Below, piece after piece: positions 26,635 to 35,937 of a DNA stretch of 64,000 nt. Origin of the DNA: Enterococcus sp. MMGLQ5-1 (lineage in GTDB: Bacteria > Bacillota > Bacilli > Lactobacillales > Streptococcaceae); assembly GCF_013155265.1 (NCBI RefSeq), contig NZ_JABJXU010000001.1, positions 550,154-614,153 on the forward strand, read 5' to 3'. Both the position numbers and the translations under genes were made by a program. The notes under the pieces were generated by a model. That model saw nothing but the letters and a program-made list of their open reading frames with translations, was not told where the DNA came from and made no database searches. Each line of letters opens with the position of its first letter. Positions within the stretch are counted from its first letter, which is position 1.

Positions 26635-26940
26635 CGCTCTACATTGGAATTGTTTCTCAGCCCCCAGTTTCACAACAAAATGACTTCCAAATTCACAATG
26701 AAATGACAATATTCAAAGTAGTCTTGAGCTTTGAGCCTTTGAACTAAGTTTTTAAAACGCCCTTCAGTTGCTTGTAAAAGCAAGTTCAAATGCATATCTT
26801 TGTCACTAACTGACTCCATTTTTTGAAAATTACAAAAAATGTCGGAGAGTAAGTGGCAATGGTAAAAAGCAGCATAAGATGTACCACCACAGAATATAGA
26901 TTAACGCTCGATTGTATTTCGGGCATTTGTCTACATTTTT
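26598..26940 (+). repeat. Dispersed intergenic repeat, copy 2
   Basis: It begins with AGACAAAGTATACTC...GAGTATGCTTTGTCT and T residues. It continues through CCAGTTTCACAA and ACAATATTCAAAGTAG and ends with CTCGATTGTATTTCGGGCATTTGTC. An internal module (about 26737-26790: TTTGAGCCTTTGAAC...AACGCCCTT) matches the reverse complement of 58625-58690. It fills the whole gap between hemD and the convergent gene ending at 26942. Open frames here (26386-26709, 26853-27098) are not credible genes. Confidence 0.8.
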
Positions 26941-26941
26941 A

Positions 26942-27463
26942 TTATTTCATTTGGCTAAAAAATTCCCAGCAAAGCTTAGCGCTTTTCTTTGTTTTGGCTA
27001 GCTTAGTTTCACCAATTGGTACTAGGCGTTTATTATCAATAATAGTTATTAATAATGCTGCAATTGTGATTCGTTTTTTATCAGCAATTGAAAATTGATA
27101 ATAAGTACCGTCCTGTTTTTCAAAGCGGAGTATTTTTCGGTTGAATTTATTAAATTTTAGATTCTGTTGCTCAAGACTGCCAGTAATTAACCAATTGAAG
27201 TGCGTCAGAAAGTAGGCGTTATGTTTTCCTTCAAGCAGCTGCTTAAGAGTTGCAATTTTTTTATTACGCGCACTAAGCTCAACCTCATCTTCAAATAAAA
27301 AATTTTTTTGCGCAGTTGAGATTAATTTTGTGCCATTTGGTAAGGTAATAAATAATTGTTTAGGAAAAATATTTATTAAATAGATGACTTGCTTATTTTC
27401 ATCAAGCACTTTTAATTGATGATGTCGTATGAAGCTTTGATTTTCAATATAGAAAAGGGTCAT
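26942..27463 (-). CDS. LURP-one/YxjI-like protein (tentative), 173 residues
   Basis: A small cytoplasmic protein of beta-rich character without signal peptide. Segments such as KVLDENKQVIYLINIF and GSLEQQNLKFNKFNRKILRFEK are reminiscent of the LURP-one-related/YxjI (tubby-like) family, but the match is by eye only. I start at the ATG at 27463, preceded by GAGGTGAT. An upstream in-frame ATG would add 17 residues without a ribosome binding site. The stop abuts repeat copy 2. Function unknown. Confidence 0.65.
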   Translation of the reverse strand: MTLFYIENQSFIRHHQLKVLDENKQVIYLINIFPKQLFITLPNGTKLISTAQKNFLFEDEVELSARNKKIATLKQLLEGKHNAYFLTHFNWLITGSLEQQNLKFNKFNRKILRFEKQDGTYYQFSIADKKRITIAALLITIIDNKRLVPIGETKLAKTKKSAKLCWEFFSQMK

Positions 27464-27753
27464 TAAATCACCTCGAAATACTACAATTTGTCGATTACAT
27501 TTATATTTTAACATAAACTAGAGGCTAGGCGTTGAATGGTGAAGAAAGATTAAAAAGTGTAAATATTGACTAAGACTTAGTAATTTTTTATAGCGCATGG
27601 GGCGCTAGTATGCTGCTATCGTTTTTAGCTTTAATTGATTATTCAAACTGTTTTTTTGTAAAGATAAAATAACTAATTTATAATTCGGAATTTTAGCCAA
27701 CTTCTCTTTAATAAAGATAAATAAAGTTTTTCTAATTACATTTCAGAATATAA
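27464..27753. other. AT-rich divergent intergenic region
   Basis: It separates the minus-strand LURP-like gene from the T7SS locus and should hold the minus-strand gene's promoter. A GC-containing hairpin (GCGCATGGGGCGC, about 27595) is visible. I see no gene. Confidence 0.4.
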
Positions 27754-27783
27754 TTGACGAATAAATAGGAGTAGTGATATTAT
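27754..27783 (+). promoter_or_regulatory. Probable promoter of the T7SS locus
   Basis: TTGACG (27754-27759) and TATTAT (27778-27783) are spaced by 18 bases. It implies a leader of about 110 bases before esxA. Confidence 0.55.
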
Positions 27784-27900
27784 TTATAATATATAGTAAT
27801 GATAAATAATTATATTTACTATTATTATATGTTTTATCTATTTATTTTATGAATAGATGCGTGATTAGCGCACTTATAATTATCCATTGGAGGGAATCGT

Positions 27901-28191
27901 ATGTCACAAATTAGTGTAACACCAGAAGAGCTGAAGCAACAAGCGCAAGTTTATATTAGTTCTAAGGAACAAATTGAACAAGCAATCCAAACAGTGAATC
28001 AAATGAACTCAACAATTGCTGAGGAATGGAAAGGTCAAGCCTTCCAAGCTTATCTTGAACAATACAATGAATTGTATAAGGATGTTCAAAAATTTGAAGA
28101 GCTTTTAGAAAATATTAATCAACAGCTTAATAAATATGCAGATACTGTTGCTGAGCGCGATGCTCAAGATGCACAAAGCTTTGGATTTTAA
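27901..28191 (+). CDS. esxA: WXG100 secreted protein EsxA
   Basis: A 96-residue helical hairpin protein with the W-x-G turn (EEWKGQAF, near residue 41). It carries no signal peptide, which is normal for type VII substrates. The C-terminal helix contains YADTVAERDAQDAQ, close to the YxxxD/E export motif. It is the first gene of the locus with a strong GGAGGG site. A hairpin with a T-tract directly after the stop may limit readthrough, so EsxA would be made in excess over the machinery genes. Confidence 0.96.
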   Translation: MSQISVTPEELKQQAQVYISSKEQIEQAIQTVNQMNSTIAEEWKGQAFQAYLEQYNELYKDVQKFEELLENINQQLNKYADTVAERDAQDAQSFGF

Positions 28192-28702
28192 GATTGTTGA
28201 GCGCCTGATTAGGCGCTTTTTTTATCAAAAAATAGCTGTGCTCAGCTGGTGCTTATTTGTTTATGTTTGCCTCATGCTAATTAGCGGGATTACTGTATCT
28301 GCAGACAGTAATGGTGAATTAAACATTAATACTAATATTCTTTCCAATAATCAAAGTCAGCTTACTAATAATAGCGATTTTCCAATACGAGGTGCATTAT
28401 TTTCTGACGAATTAAATGCTAGGTCTGATGAGATTAAAGCTGAAATGGAAAAGCCTAGTGGGATTATTAAGTCGATTAATTTTGATTCAGCTGAAGCTGA
28501 TGAGACTTCAGATAATCAAGTGACAGAGCAGTTGTTTCAGGAATATCAGCCTCAGATTGTCAGTTCGTCATCTGATTTGAATAAGCAGCATTCCAATTGG
28601 TTAATAGCATTGCTCGTTGCAGGCTTTGTAGCTCTGATAATTTTAGGCATCTTTACTGGTAAATGGTGGGCAAAACGTAAACGGAGGGTGACGAGTGATT
28701 GA
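28169..28702 (+). CDS. essA: T7SS membrane protein EssA
   Basis: About 177 residues: an N-terminal hydrophobic helix (AVLSWCLFVYVCLMLISG), an extracytoplasmic middle, and a second helix (WLIALLVAGFVALIILG) followed by a basic tail. This fits EssA/YueC. The start is uncertain. The ATG at 28169 gives a positively charged n-region before the first helix but overlaps esxA by 23 bases and lacks a ribosome binding site; a GTG at 28238 is the main alternative. A terminator-like hairpin (28199-28222) lies inside the reading frame if 28169 is right. Located between esxA and esaB, as in T7SSb loci. Confidence 0.8.
   Translation: MHKALDFKIVERLIRRFFYQKIAVLSWCLFVYVCLMLISGITVSADSNGELNINTNILSNNQSQLTNNSDFPIRGALFSDELNARSDEIKAEMEKPSGIIKSINFDSAEADETSDNQVTEQLFQEYQPQIVSSSSDLNKQHSNWLIALLVAGFVALIILGIFTGKWWAKRKRRVTSD
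28199..28225 (+). terminator. Hairpin with T-tract at the esxA-essA junction
   Basis: GCGCCT / AGGCGC with loop GATT is followed by seven T. It sits just after the esxA stop and probably works as a leaky terminator. Confidence 0.8.
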
Positions 28703-28949
28703 AATTACGCTTGTATTAAAACAAAAAGAATTGGATATATTAATTCCAAGTAAAATAACCTTTGGTCGATTAAGAGATTTGGTAAAAGAAGCATTGATAG
28801 AGAATGGTATCAAATTGCCAGCTGATTTTAAGCTAGTCATCCAAGATAAGACTTTTAAAATTGGATACTTTGATTTTATTTCGGACTTTGGCATTTCAAA
28901 TGGGGATAAATTGGAAATTGAATTGGGAGAAGCAAATGAAGCTATTTAA
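28695..28949 (+). CDS. esaB: Ubiquitin-like T7SS protein EsaB
   Basis: An 84-residue ubiquitin-fold protein (YukD/EsaB): EITLVLKQKELDILIPS at the start and SDFGISNGDKLEIELG near the end. It is a cytoplasmic regulator or accessory of T7SSb. It uses a GTG start with GGAGGG upstream, overlaps essA by 8 bases and essB by 14 bases, so the three are translationally linked. Confidence 0.92.
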   Translation: MIEITLVLKQKELDILIPSKITFGRLRDLVKEALIENGIKLPADFKLVIQDKTFKIGYFDFISDFGISNGDKLEIELGEANEAI

Positions 28950-30051
28950 CGGTGAAGAAACGCTAGAATTAGTCTATGATAATCAAGAGATTAAGGTAAC
29001 AATTAGTAAAAATCAATACCAAGCAGAATCATTAAAGGTAATTCAAGAATATACCGATGCTGAGGAAACTGAAAATGATTTAAATTTGAAATATCATTTA
29101 CCAGAAGGTGCAATCAGCTTTTCCAATAAAGTATTGAGCTGTCGTACAAGGCTTGAAAAATTGCGATTAGCGGATAAAATCAGTCAATTAGCACCTTTGC
29201 TTGAAAAATATAAAATTCCTTTTATTCATCCGGAAAATATTTATTTTGATGGCGAGCATTTGATGGTTGTTCATTTTGGCCTGCAGGATATTTTGGCACC
29301 AATGAAAGCTGATAATCAGCTACTTTTGAAAAATATTAAAGCACTTATTTTAACTATTTTTAATTCAAAATTAGGCTATGAAAAATTATTGGATGGTAGT
29401 GTTGCGTTGAATGATAAGTTTGCACAGGCCTTAATCCCCTTAGAAACACCAGAGCAGGTTTTTAGCTTTGTTAATGCGGTACTAACTCAAGAAATACAGA
29501 AAACGAATCAAACACAACGCTTTGTTCCTAAAAAAAGCTATCGCTTTTATCGACTTGGCGGGATTTTGGCAATTATTATTGCAATCATTTCTGTTGGCTT
29601 TTTAGTTTACTTCTCTAAAACAAATCAACGCCAAACGGCAATTATTGACAGCCAGACGAGCTTTTTGACGAATAATTACGCTAAAGCACAGTCTACTTTA
29701 AAAGAATATAGTCCAAATAGTCTGCCAAAATCAGCAAAATATGTTTTGGCAATTTCAAGTATTAATTTAACGGATTTAACGGATACACAAAAAGAAAGTA
29801 TTTTGAATAATATTTCAATTAAATCTGATGACAATACACTTGATTATTGGATTTATTATGGTCGTGGTAATTTTGATAAAGCGCTAAATCTTGCACAAAA
29901 TTTAGGTGATGACCAGTTGACCTTACTTGCCTATGCTGACCTTTATCAAGCAACTAAGCTAGACGATAAGATGGATGGCGCAAAAAAACAAAAGCTTCTG
30001 GCGGATTACAAAAAGCAAATTGATGAATTAACAGAAAAACTTGGGAAGTAG
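28936..30051 (+). CDS. essB: T7SS pseudokinase-like membrane protein EssB
   Basis: A 371-residue protein with the EssB/YukC layout: a cytoplasmic pseudokinase domain (about 1-200), one membrane helix (GILAIIIAIISVGFLVYF, near 208-226) and an extracytoplasmic helical domain. I start at ATG 28936 (GGGAGA seven bases upstream, MKLFNGEE); the longer open frame from 28861 runs inside esaB in another frame. EssB bridges EssC and the pore in the secretion machine. Confidence 0.93.
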   Translation: MKLFNGEETLELVYDNQEIKVTISKNQYQAESLKVIQEYTDAEETENDLNLKYHLPEGAISFSNKVLSCRTRLEKLRLADKISQLAPLLEKYKIPFIHPENIYFDGEHLMVVHFGLQDILAPMKADNQLLLKNIKALILTIFNSKLGYEKLLDGSVALNDKFAQALIPLETPEQVFSFVNAVLTQEIQKTNQTQRFVPKKSYRFYRLGGILAIIIAIISVGFLVYFSKTNQRQTAIIDSQTSFLTNNYAKAQSTLKEYSPNSLPKSAKYVLAISSINLTDLTDTQKESILNNISIKSDDNTLDYWIYYGRGNFDKALNLAQNLGDDQLTLLAYADLYQATKLDDKMDGAKKQKLLADYKKQIDELTEKLGK

Positions 30052-30057
30052 GCAGCT

Positions 30058-33000
30058 ATGACGATTTTTGATATGAATAAAGTAGATTCAACAAGCAATT
30101 TTTTCATTGATGAACGTTTAAATCCTAATCAATTGGAATTTGTTGTTTATGTATTAAATGATTCATTAATTAAAATTACTTTAACAAGTGAGGTACCCTT
30201 TGCTAATTATTTAGATTATAAATTTGGTATCATCAACGATAAGCTATTTATTAATGGAGAAAGTGTTTCAACAGGTCTTTATAACCTGGATGATTTACGT
30301 CTTCTGATTATTTCTAAGTCAACTGCCCAAACACTTTTTTTTACAATTGATTCTGCTCAGGATTTTGTGATTGGTCAAGCTGACTATGTTGGAATACAAG
30401 TACCAATTGATCTGACCATTATCATTCACCAGAACAAGCTGATTTTAGATGCTAAGGATACCTTTATTTATTTAAATGAAAATAAAATTCAAGGTCAGGC
30501 TGTTACTGAATTTATAACTGGTACCGCTATTTTAACTGAACAATTTTTATTAGAAAAACGGATGAATCAATGGAAAATTACATTTTTTTCGGCGGATTAT
30601 CATTTGTCAATGTCTCAGCTATTACTTGAATTACAAAAAAGAGAGTTTCCAAAGGATTTTCCAGATTATCGACGGAGTCCTCGTTTAAACCTAGAGGTAC
30701 CAACGGATAAGCTGAAGCTTCAGGTTATTGCTAAGGAGTCCTCGAAAAGTAAAAATAGCTTGTTAAAAATGATTGCTCCACCCTTGGGAATGGTTGTGAT
30801 GACTGGTTTAACAACCTTTTTAAGTGGACGAAATCCAATCATGATGATGGGAATGGGAGCGATGAGCTTACTGACCGCTTCATTTACGGTTTCGCAATAT
30901 TTTACAGAAAAAAAGGATTTAAAAATAGAGAATGAGCGGCTTAAAGCTGACTATGCATATTATCTTGTGAATACAGTGAATGAAATATCCAAGGCTTATG
31001 AAACGGAACGGGCAGTTTTAGATTTTCAACAGCCAGCACCAGAGCGCTTGGTTGATTTGGTTTTACATTATGATTCCAGAATTTATGAGCGTCAAACCTT
31101 TAATAAAGATTTTTTAAATATTTCCTTAGGAGAAAGTGATCAGCCTTCCAATTTAAAAATTGATAACGATATCAATCCAAAGGATTTGAGTGCAGATGCA
31201 AAACGGATTCAAGAGCTGACTAATCATTTTTCAACTCAGCGAACAGTAGCTACACCTATTAATTTATATGATCAATCCCTTGGTTTAGTTGGTCAGCAGG
31301 AAACCTTAACTGGCTTTGTTGAAACTCTATTATTTCAGACGGCCTTTTTCCATTCCTATCGCGATGTTAATTTCATTCATTTATTGCCAAAGGATACTTA
31401 TTATGAGTTCTGGTATAAATGGCGACTACTGCCTCATTTTAAACTGCAAGAGCTCAATATGCGGGGGCTGATTTATAGTGACAAATTACGTGATGTTGTT
31501 TTAAATTCCTTTTATCAGCTACTCAACAAGCGTAAACAGGTATTAAATGAATCGGGTAAGGAAAAGCCTGAATTTTCACCACATTATATTTTGACCATAT
31601 TTGATGATTCGATGCTTGCAGGTCATGGAATTAATGAATTGTTAGCTGAAAATATGAATGATTTAGGCGTGACAGTTATCTGGTGCAAGGAGTCGGTGAA
31701 TCAGCTACCAGAAACCGTTACAAGCGTGATTGAAGTACCAAATAAGCTAACAGCAAAGCTGGTAACGGATCATGATGTCTATTTGGCTAAGCAATTTAAG
31801 CCATATCCAGTACCCGAGACACTGGAGAGAGCACTTCGGACTTTAAGTAACTTAAATCATCTGGAAGTAGAAAAAAATGCGATTCCAGAAAGTCTTAGTC
31901 TATTAGAGCAGTATGATGTGAAAACGATTGAGCTTTTAGAAATTAAGGAGCGTTGGACAAAGGCTGAGCCTAATAAATCAATTCGTTCTTTAATCGGTTG
32001 GCGTGGTAAATCAGATTATGTTTATTGGGATTTACACGAAAGGGCGCACGGTCCTCATGCTCTTGTTGGTGGTACAACAGGTTCTGGTAAATCAGAATTT
32101 TTAACAACCTATTTAATTGGTCTTGCAATTAATTTTTCACCAGAGGATGTTGGCATGCTGATTATTGACTGGAAGGGTGGCGGAATTGCCAATACGTTGG
32201 ATAAGCTACCACACTTTATGGGCGCAATTACCAATTTAGATGGTGCGGGTACAGCGCGGGCTCTTGCCTCAATTAAAGCAGAGCTTGATAAACGGCAGCG
32301 AGAGTTTGCTAAACATGGTGTCAATAATATCAATGGCTATATGTCGCTATATAAGCAAAGAAATAACCCTAAGCCAGATATATCCTATCCAACGCAGCCC
32401 TTGCCTCATCTGGTATTAGTATCGGATGAATTTGCTGAATTAAAGGCCAACGTGCCAGAGTTTCTAGATGAATTGACCTCAGTTGCCCGGATTGGACGCT
32501 CGTTGGGTGTGCATTTGATATTAGCAACTCAAAAGCCAAGTGGTGTGGTTAATGATCAGATTGAAGCTAATTCAACCTCAAAAATTGCCTTGAAAATGGC
32601 GAGCACTCAAGACTCAAACGAGCTACTTAAAACGCCAGATGCAGCGCATATCACTAATCCGGGACGTGGCTATCTCAAGGTTGGTCAAAATGAGGTCTAT
32701 GAATTATTCCAAAGTGGCTATGCGGGCGTGCCATACGACCCTGAGGCTCTAGCGGAGGAAAAAATCGATGAGCGCTTGTTTAAAATTAATGATTTGGGAC
32801 AATATGAATTATTATATGATCCAGGTGAAGAGGTCATTCAAGGGAAGGATACTAGTGATTTGCCAACTCAGCTTGAGGCTGTAATTTCAGAGATTGAACA
32901 AATATTTGCTGACTCAGCGCTAGTTCATCCGGAAAAACCATGGCTGCCAAATCTGCCTGAATTATTGCCAACGCCGAAGGTTACATTAAGTAAGCAGCGT

Positions 33001-34539
33001 GATTTATCTGTGCCACTAGGGCTTTTAGATGAGCCAAGAGAGCAACGTCAGTCAGTCTATCATTATGATATTGAAAAAGCTGGCCATACGGCGATTTTCG
33101 CTAGTCCGGGATACGGTAAATCAACCGTTCTACAAACCTTAGTCTTAAATTTAAGTCAAAAAAATTCACCAGAGCAGGTTCAATTTAATCTATTAGACTT
33201 TGGTAATAATGGCTTATTACCGCTTAAAGATCTACCAAATGTCATCGACATTGTGACGCTTGAGGAAGATGAGAAGCTCCAAAAAATGATAGAACGACTT
33301 GCTAATATACTGGCAGCTCGTAAAAAGGATTTCAAGCTTGCTGGTGTTGCAAGCCTAAGTCAATATGAATTTAAAACTAAAAAGCAATTGCCAATTATAA
33401 TTAGTGTGATTGATAACTACGATGGTCTGACTCAAAATGATAATCGAAAGGATAAGATTGATAATTTATTAATTCAATTATTAAGAGAGGGCGCAAGCTT
33501 AGGTGTCTATCTCATTTTAACTGCAAGTCGGACCGGTGCTGTCAGAATGAATATGCTGAGCAATATTGCAAGCAAGCTTGCTTTATTCTTGAATGATGAA
33601 AGTGAAGTTGCAACCTTAATGGGGCGTGAAAGAGTCTTGCAGGAGGCTATTAATGGACGTGGTCAAGTGCTGTTAGAGCTACCGACTGCAATTCAATTTT
33701 ATCTGCCAGCAGCTGGTGAGGATGCATCCGAAATTTTGGAAAATCTTGAAAAGGAAGTTGCCGCACTTGATGAAGCGTGGCATGGTCTCAGACCAGAGAA
33801 GATACCGATGGTACCCGAAGAGCTTTATCTCAGCGATTTTCTTCAATATGAGTCAGTTAAGTCAATGGAGTCCAGTAATGGCTTGCCGTTTGGACTTTCA
33901 TTAAAAACAACGGAAGCACTTGGCTTTTTACCGGGAATGCAGCCCTATTTTGTCTTTTCTTCTAAAGAGGATGAGCAGCAATTGCTATTCCAGCAAATGC
34001 TTATCAGACAAGGTGGCGCTTCTAAGCATGAGTTTTTACTCGCTGACTTTGATGGCAGCTTTGATGAGACATTAGATAGTCTCGCATTACCGAATAATTT
34101 TACAAAAATTAGTGATAAAAATGATGCCAAAGAAATTGTGACCGGCATTGTTGGCTATTTAAATCTTTCTAAGCGCAAAGAAAAAGGGACACCAATGACT
34201 TTAGTGATTGGTAATTTAACCGATTTTGTTGTACAAACGGGGATTAAAGCTGAGGATTTTGTCCTCGCCTTAAAGCACGCCTCAAAATCAGGGCTCGATT
34301 TTATTATCTTTACGCCTCATGATTATCTTGCGAAGTCATTTGATAGCGTTCCTAAGCTGCTTAGAGAAATGAAATTCACTGGTATCATTGGCGCAAGAGC
34401 TTATGATTCACCGTTAATTAAAGTATTAGGTTATTCACAAGAGCCAGAGCCAGCTTTAGATGAACCATATTTTGTAATGCGTGGTGGCTCAACCTATAGT
34501 CAGTTAAAATTGCCAAGAATTGATGAGAGGACTGTGTAA
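30058..34539 (+). CDS. essC: T7SS FtsK/SpoIIIE-type motor ATPase EssC
   Basis: A 1493-residue motor. The N-terminus has two FHA-like segments, then two membrane helices (near 240-280, with [16 protein letters not shown] and [14 protein letters not shown]). Three ATPase domains follow. D1 has Walker [11 protein letters not shown] near 671 and Walker [13 protein letters not shown]2 has Walker A SPGYGKST near 1017. D3 lacks a canonical P-loop. EssC recognises and drives export of WXG100 and LXG substrates, and its C-terminus varies with the cargo set. It starts 6 bases after essB and ends directly against the first DUF4176-like gene. Confidence 0.96.
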   Translation: MTIFDMNKVDSTSNFFIDERLNPNQLEFVVYVLNDSLIKITLTSEVPFANYLDYKFGIINDKLFINGESVSTGLYNLDDLRLLIISKSTAQTLFFTIDSAQDFVIGQADYVGIQVPIDLTIIIHQNKLILDAKDTFIYLNENKIQGQAVTEFITGTAILTEQFLLEKRMNQWKITFFSADYHLSMSQLLLELQKREFPKDFPDYRRSPRLNLEVPTDKLKLQVIAKESSKSKNSLLKMIAPPLGMVVMTGLTTFLSGRNPIMMMGMGAMSLLTASFTVSQYFTEKKDLKIENERLKADYAYYLVNTVNEISKAYETERAVLDFQQPAPERLVDLVLHYDSRIYERQTFNKDFLNISLGESDQPSNLKIDNDINPKDLSADAKRIQELTNHFSTQRTVATPINLYDQSLGLVGQQETLTGFVETLLFQTAFFHSYRDVNFIHLLPKDTYYEFWYKWRLLPHFKLQELNMRGLIYSDKLRDVVLNSFYQLLNKRKQVLNESGKEKPEFSPHYILTIFDDSMLAGHGINELLAENMNDLGVTVIWCKESVNQLPETVTSVIEVPNKLTAKLVTDHDVYLAKQFKPYPVPETLERALRTLSNLNHLEVEKNAIPESLSLLEQYDVKTIELLEIKERWTKAEPNKSIRSLIGWRGKSDYVYWDLHERAHGPHALVGGTTGSGKSEFLTTYLIGLAINFSPEDVGMLIIDWKGGGIANTLDKLPHFMGAITNLDGAGTARALASIKAELDKRQREFAKHGVNNINGYMSLYKQRNNPKPDISYPTQPLPHLVLVSDEFAELKANVPEFLDELTSVARIGRSLGVHLILATQKPSGVVNDQIEANSTSKIALKMASTQDSNELLKTPDAAHITNPGRGYLKVGQNEVYELFQSGYAGVPYDPEALAEEKIDERLFKINDLGQYELLYDPGEEVIQGKDTSDLPTQLEAVISEIEQIFADSALVHPEKPWLPNLPELLPTPKVTLSKQRDLSVPLGLLDEPREQRQSVYHYDIEKAGHTAIFASPGYGKSTVLQTLVLNLSQKNSPEQVQFNLLDFGNNGLLPLKDLPNVIDIVTLEEDEKLQKMIERLANILAARKKDFKLAGVASLSQYEFKTKKQLPIIISVIDNYDGLTQNDNRKDKIDNLLIQLLREGASLGVYLILTASRTGAVRMNMLSNIASKLALFLNDESEVATLMGRERVLQEAINGRGQVLLELPTAIQFYLPAAGEDASEILENLEKEVAALDEAWHGLRPEKIPMVPEELYLSDFLQYESVKSMESSNGLPFGLSLKTTEALGFLPGMQPYFVFSSKEDEQQLLFQQMLIRQGGASKHEFLLADFDGSFDETLDSLALPNNFTKISDKNDAKEIVTGIVGYLNLSKRKEKGTPMTLVIGNLTDFVVQTGIKAEDFVLALKHASKSGLDFIIFTPHDYLAKSFDSVPKLLREMKFTGIIGARAYDSPLIKVLGYSQEPEPALDEPYFVMRGGSTYSQLKLPRIDERTV

Positions 34540-34974
34540 ATGAGTAAGCAAGTAAAGCTATTACCCCTAGGTTCAGCCGTTAAAACGGATAAAGGCATTT
34601 TTATGATTGCTGCAAGAGGTTTACAAAAACAAAAGGATGGCAGTTTTTTAGCTGGTTACAAGGCAATTTCGCATCCAATGGGACTTGCCCAGCCGGAAAT
34701 ATTGATTACCGAAAAGGATATTGTAACAGTTTTGAAGCCTGGCTATGAGGATGCTGAAGATGAAGCGTTTAGTAAAAGTCAACAGGAGAAAGCCCTGAAG
34801 CCACCCATTAAGAAACCAGAGCCAGAGGTGGAGCCTAATTTTACAATTGATTTAAAAAGTAAGCCAGCAGCAGTACCAAGCAAGCCTACTCAGCAGCCAG
34901 AGCAGAGAGTGGTTAAACAGGCTTCTTTACATCCAAAGGATCCATTTTATAATTTGAGAAGGAGAGGTAAGTAG
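34540..34974 (+). CDS. DUF4176-like T7SS accessory protein 1
   Basis: A 144-residue protein whose first 70 residues (LLPLGSAVKTDKGIFMIAARG, then the GYKAISHPMG region) resemble DUF4176 proteins commonly found beside T7SS cargo genes. The second half is proline/lysine-rich and probably flexible. It starts on the base after the essC stop. Its role is unknown; such proteins may act as adaptors for LXG substrates. It is paralogous in its N-terminal part to the next gene. Confidence 0.75.
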   Translation: MSKQVKLLPLGSAVKTDKGIFMIAARGLQKQKDGSFLAGYKAISHPMGLAQPEILITEKDIVTVLKPGYEDAEDEAFSKSQQEKALKPPIKKPEPEVEPNFTIDLKSKPAAVPSKPTQQPEQRVVKQASLHPKDPFYNLRRRGK

Positions 34975-34975
34975 T

Positions 34976-35344
34976 ATGTCAGAGCAAAAAGAATATTTAG
35001 CATTAGGCAGTATTGTAATTTTAAAAGGTGCAATTAAAAAGGTGATGATTATTAGTCGTGGTAATATTTTAAATGATCAATATTATGACTATGGTGCCAT
35101 CCTTTATCCAGAAGGCATGGTTGACGAAAATATCGCTTATTTTAATGAAACAGATATTATTAAGGTTATTCATGAGGGCTTTCGTGATGAGGATGATGCG
35201 TTAATTTTAACAACACTTAGCGATGCCTATGCAGAATATGAAGCACAAGCAGAAGATCAACCAGAGGCTACTGAAGAGATATTGGTTGATGAGGCTGTAG
35301 TGAGTGATGATCCCTTTGCTCAAGTTAGGGATTGGGAGGAATAG
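34976..35344 (+). CDS. DUF4176-like T7SS accessory protein 2
   Basis: A 122-residue protein with the DUF4176 pattern YLALGSIVILKGAIKKVMIISRG and YDYGAILYPEGM. The C-terminus is acidic. GAGAGG lies upstream of its ATG. It ends inside the ribosome binding site of the next gene. Together with the preceding gene it forms a tandem pair between essC and the LXG module. Confidence 0.82.
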   Translation: MSEQKEYLALGSIVILKGAIKKVMIISRGNILNDQYYDYGAILYPEGMVDENIAYFNETDIIKVIHEGFRDEDDALILTTLSDAYAEYEAQAEDQPEATEEILVDEAVVSDDPFAQVRDWEE

Positions 35345-35346
35345 CA

Positions 35347-35664
35347 ATGAGTGCACAAGCAAATCTCAATAAAATTTATGAGCTAGACAGTGCAATCAGC
35401 AAATTAAAGGCAGTTAAAACCGAGCTAAGTGCATTTGATATGGACAAATATAAAACGGCCGGTAGTGGTCAATGGGCAGGTCAAAAGGCTAACCAGTTTT
35501 CAGATCAATTAGATAGTGCGAAAAGCAGCTATTCAAGTGCAAAGCAGCAGATTGAAGATGCAATTAGTGATTGCAAGAGTAAGCAACGCAGCTTGGCGGC
35601 ATCAATTGATGCCATTAAGCATCCAATCATCTCAGCTCAAGCATGGTCAGCAGCACTATTTTAA
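35347..35664 (+). CDS. Small helical LXG-partner protein (YwqH/DUF5082-like)
   Basis: A 105-residue alpha-helical protein with KLKAVKTELSAF and a WAGQKANQF turn resembling a WXG motif. Proteins of this size directly upstream of LXG genes bind the LXG helices and help targeting to EssC. The ATG at 35347 follows GGGAGGAA; an upstream ATG at 35332 overlaps the previous gene and lacks a site. Confidence 0.82.
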   Translation: MSAQANLNKIYELDSAISKLKAVKTELSAFDMDKYKTAGSGQWAGQKANQFSDQLDSAKSSYSSAKQQIEDAISDCKSKQRSLAASIDAIKHPIISAQAWSAALF

Positions 35665-35676
35665 AAGGAGAGCAGT

Positions 35677-35937
35677 ATGTCAAAAACAGGTGTCAAAAGT
35701 GGTTATCATGATGAAACAATGAAAATAGCGTCTCTAACCTCTAAAGTCGCTGGTGTTAAGGACGGCTGGACAAGACATGATAATTTGAACACGACCCAAG
35801 CAGGGCGTGTTTCTAAAATCTATGCTGATTTTTCAAGTCTAGTTGCTTTGTACGGAAGCTTGGCGCAAAAAGATGTCAAGGAGTTTAATCAGCTTGGCGT
35901 TAATATTGAGGTTCAAGATGAGGAGGCGGCTAAGTGA
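35677..35937 (+). CDS. Small helical LXG-partner protein (YxiC/TIGR04197-like)
   Basis: An 86-residue helical protein of the type often called a T7SS effector of the SACOL2603/TIGR04197 or DUF5344 group. It overlaps the LXG gene by 4 bases, and AAAGGAG precedes its ATG. It probably forms the targeting complex with the preceding protein and the LXG N-terminus. Confidence 0.8.
   Translation: MSKTGVKSGYHDETMKIASLTSKVAGVKDGWTRHDNLNTTQAGRVSKIYADFSSLVALYGSLAQKDVKEFNQLGVNIEVQDEEAAK

Noticed and set aside
26386-26709. 107-codon minus-strand frame
   Set aside because: It is antisense to the end of hemD and covers the hairpin of repeat copy 2.
26853-27098. 81-codon open frame on the plus strand
   Set aside because: It lies partly in repeat copy 2 and partly antisense to the LURP-like gene, and has no ribosome binding site.
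28861-28935. Longer open frame of EssB starting at 28861
   Set aside because: It lies wholly inside esaB in another frame; a good ribosome binding site supports ATG 28936.
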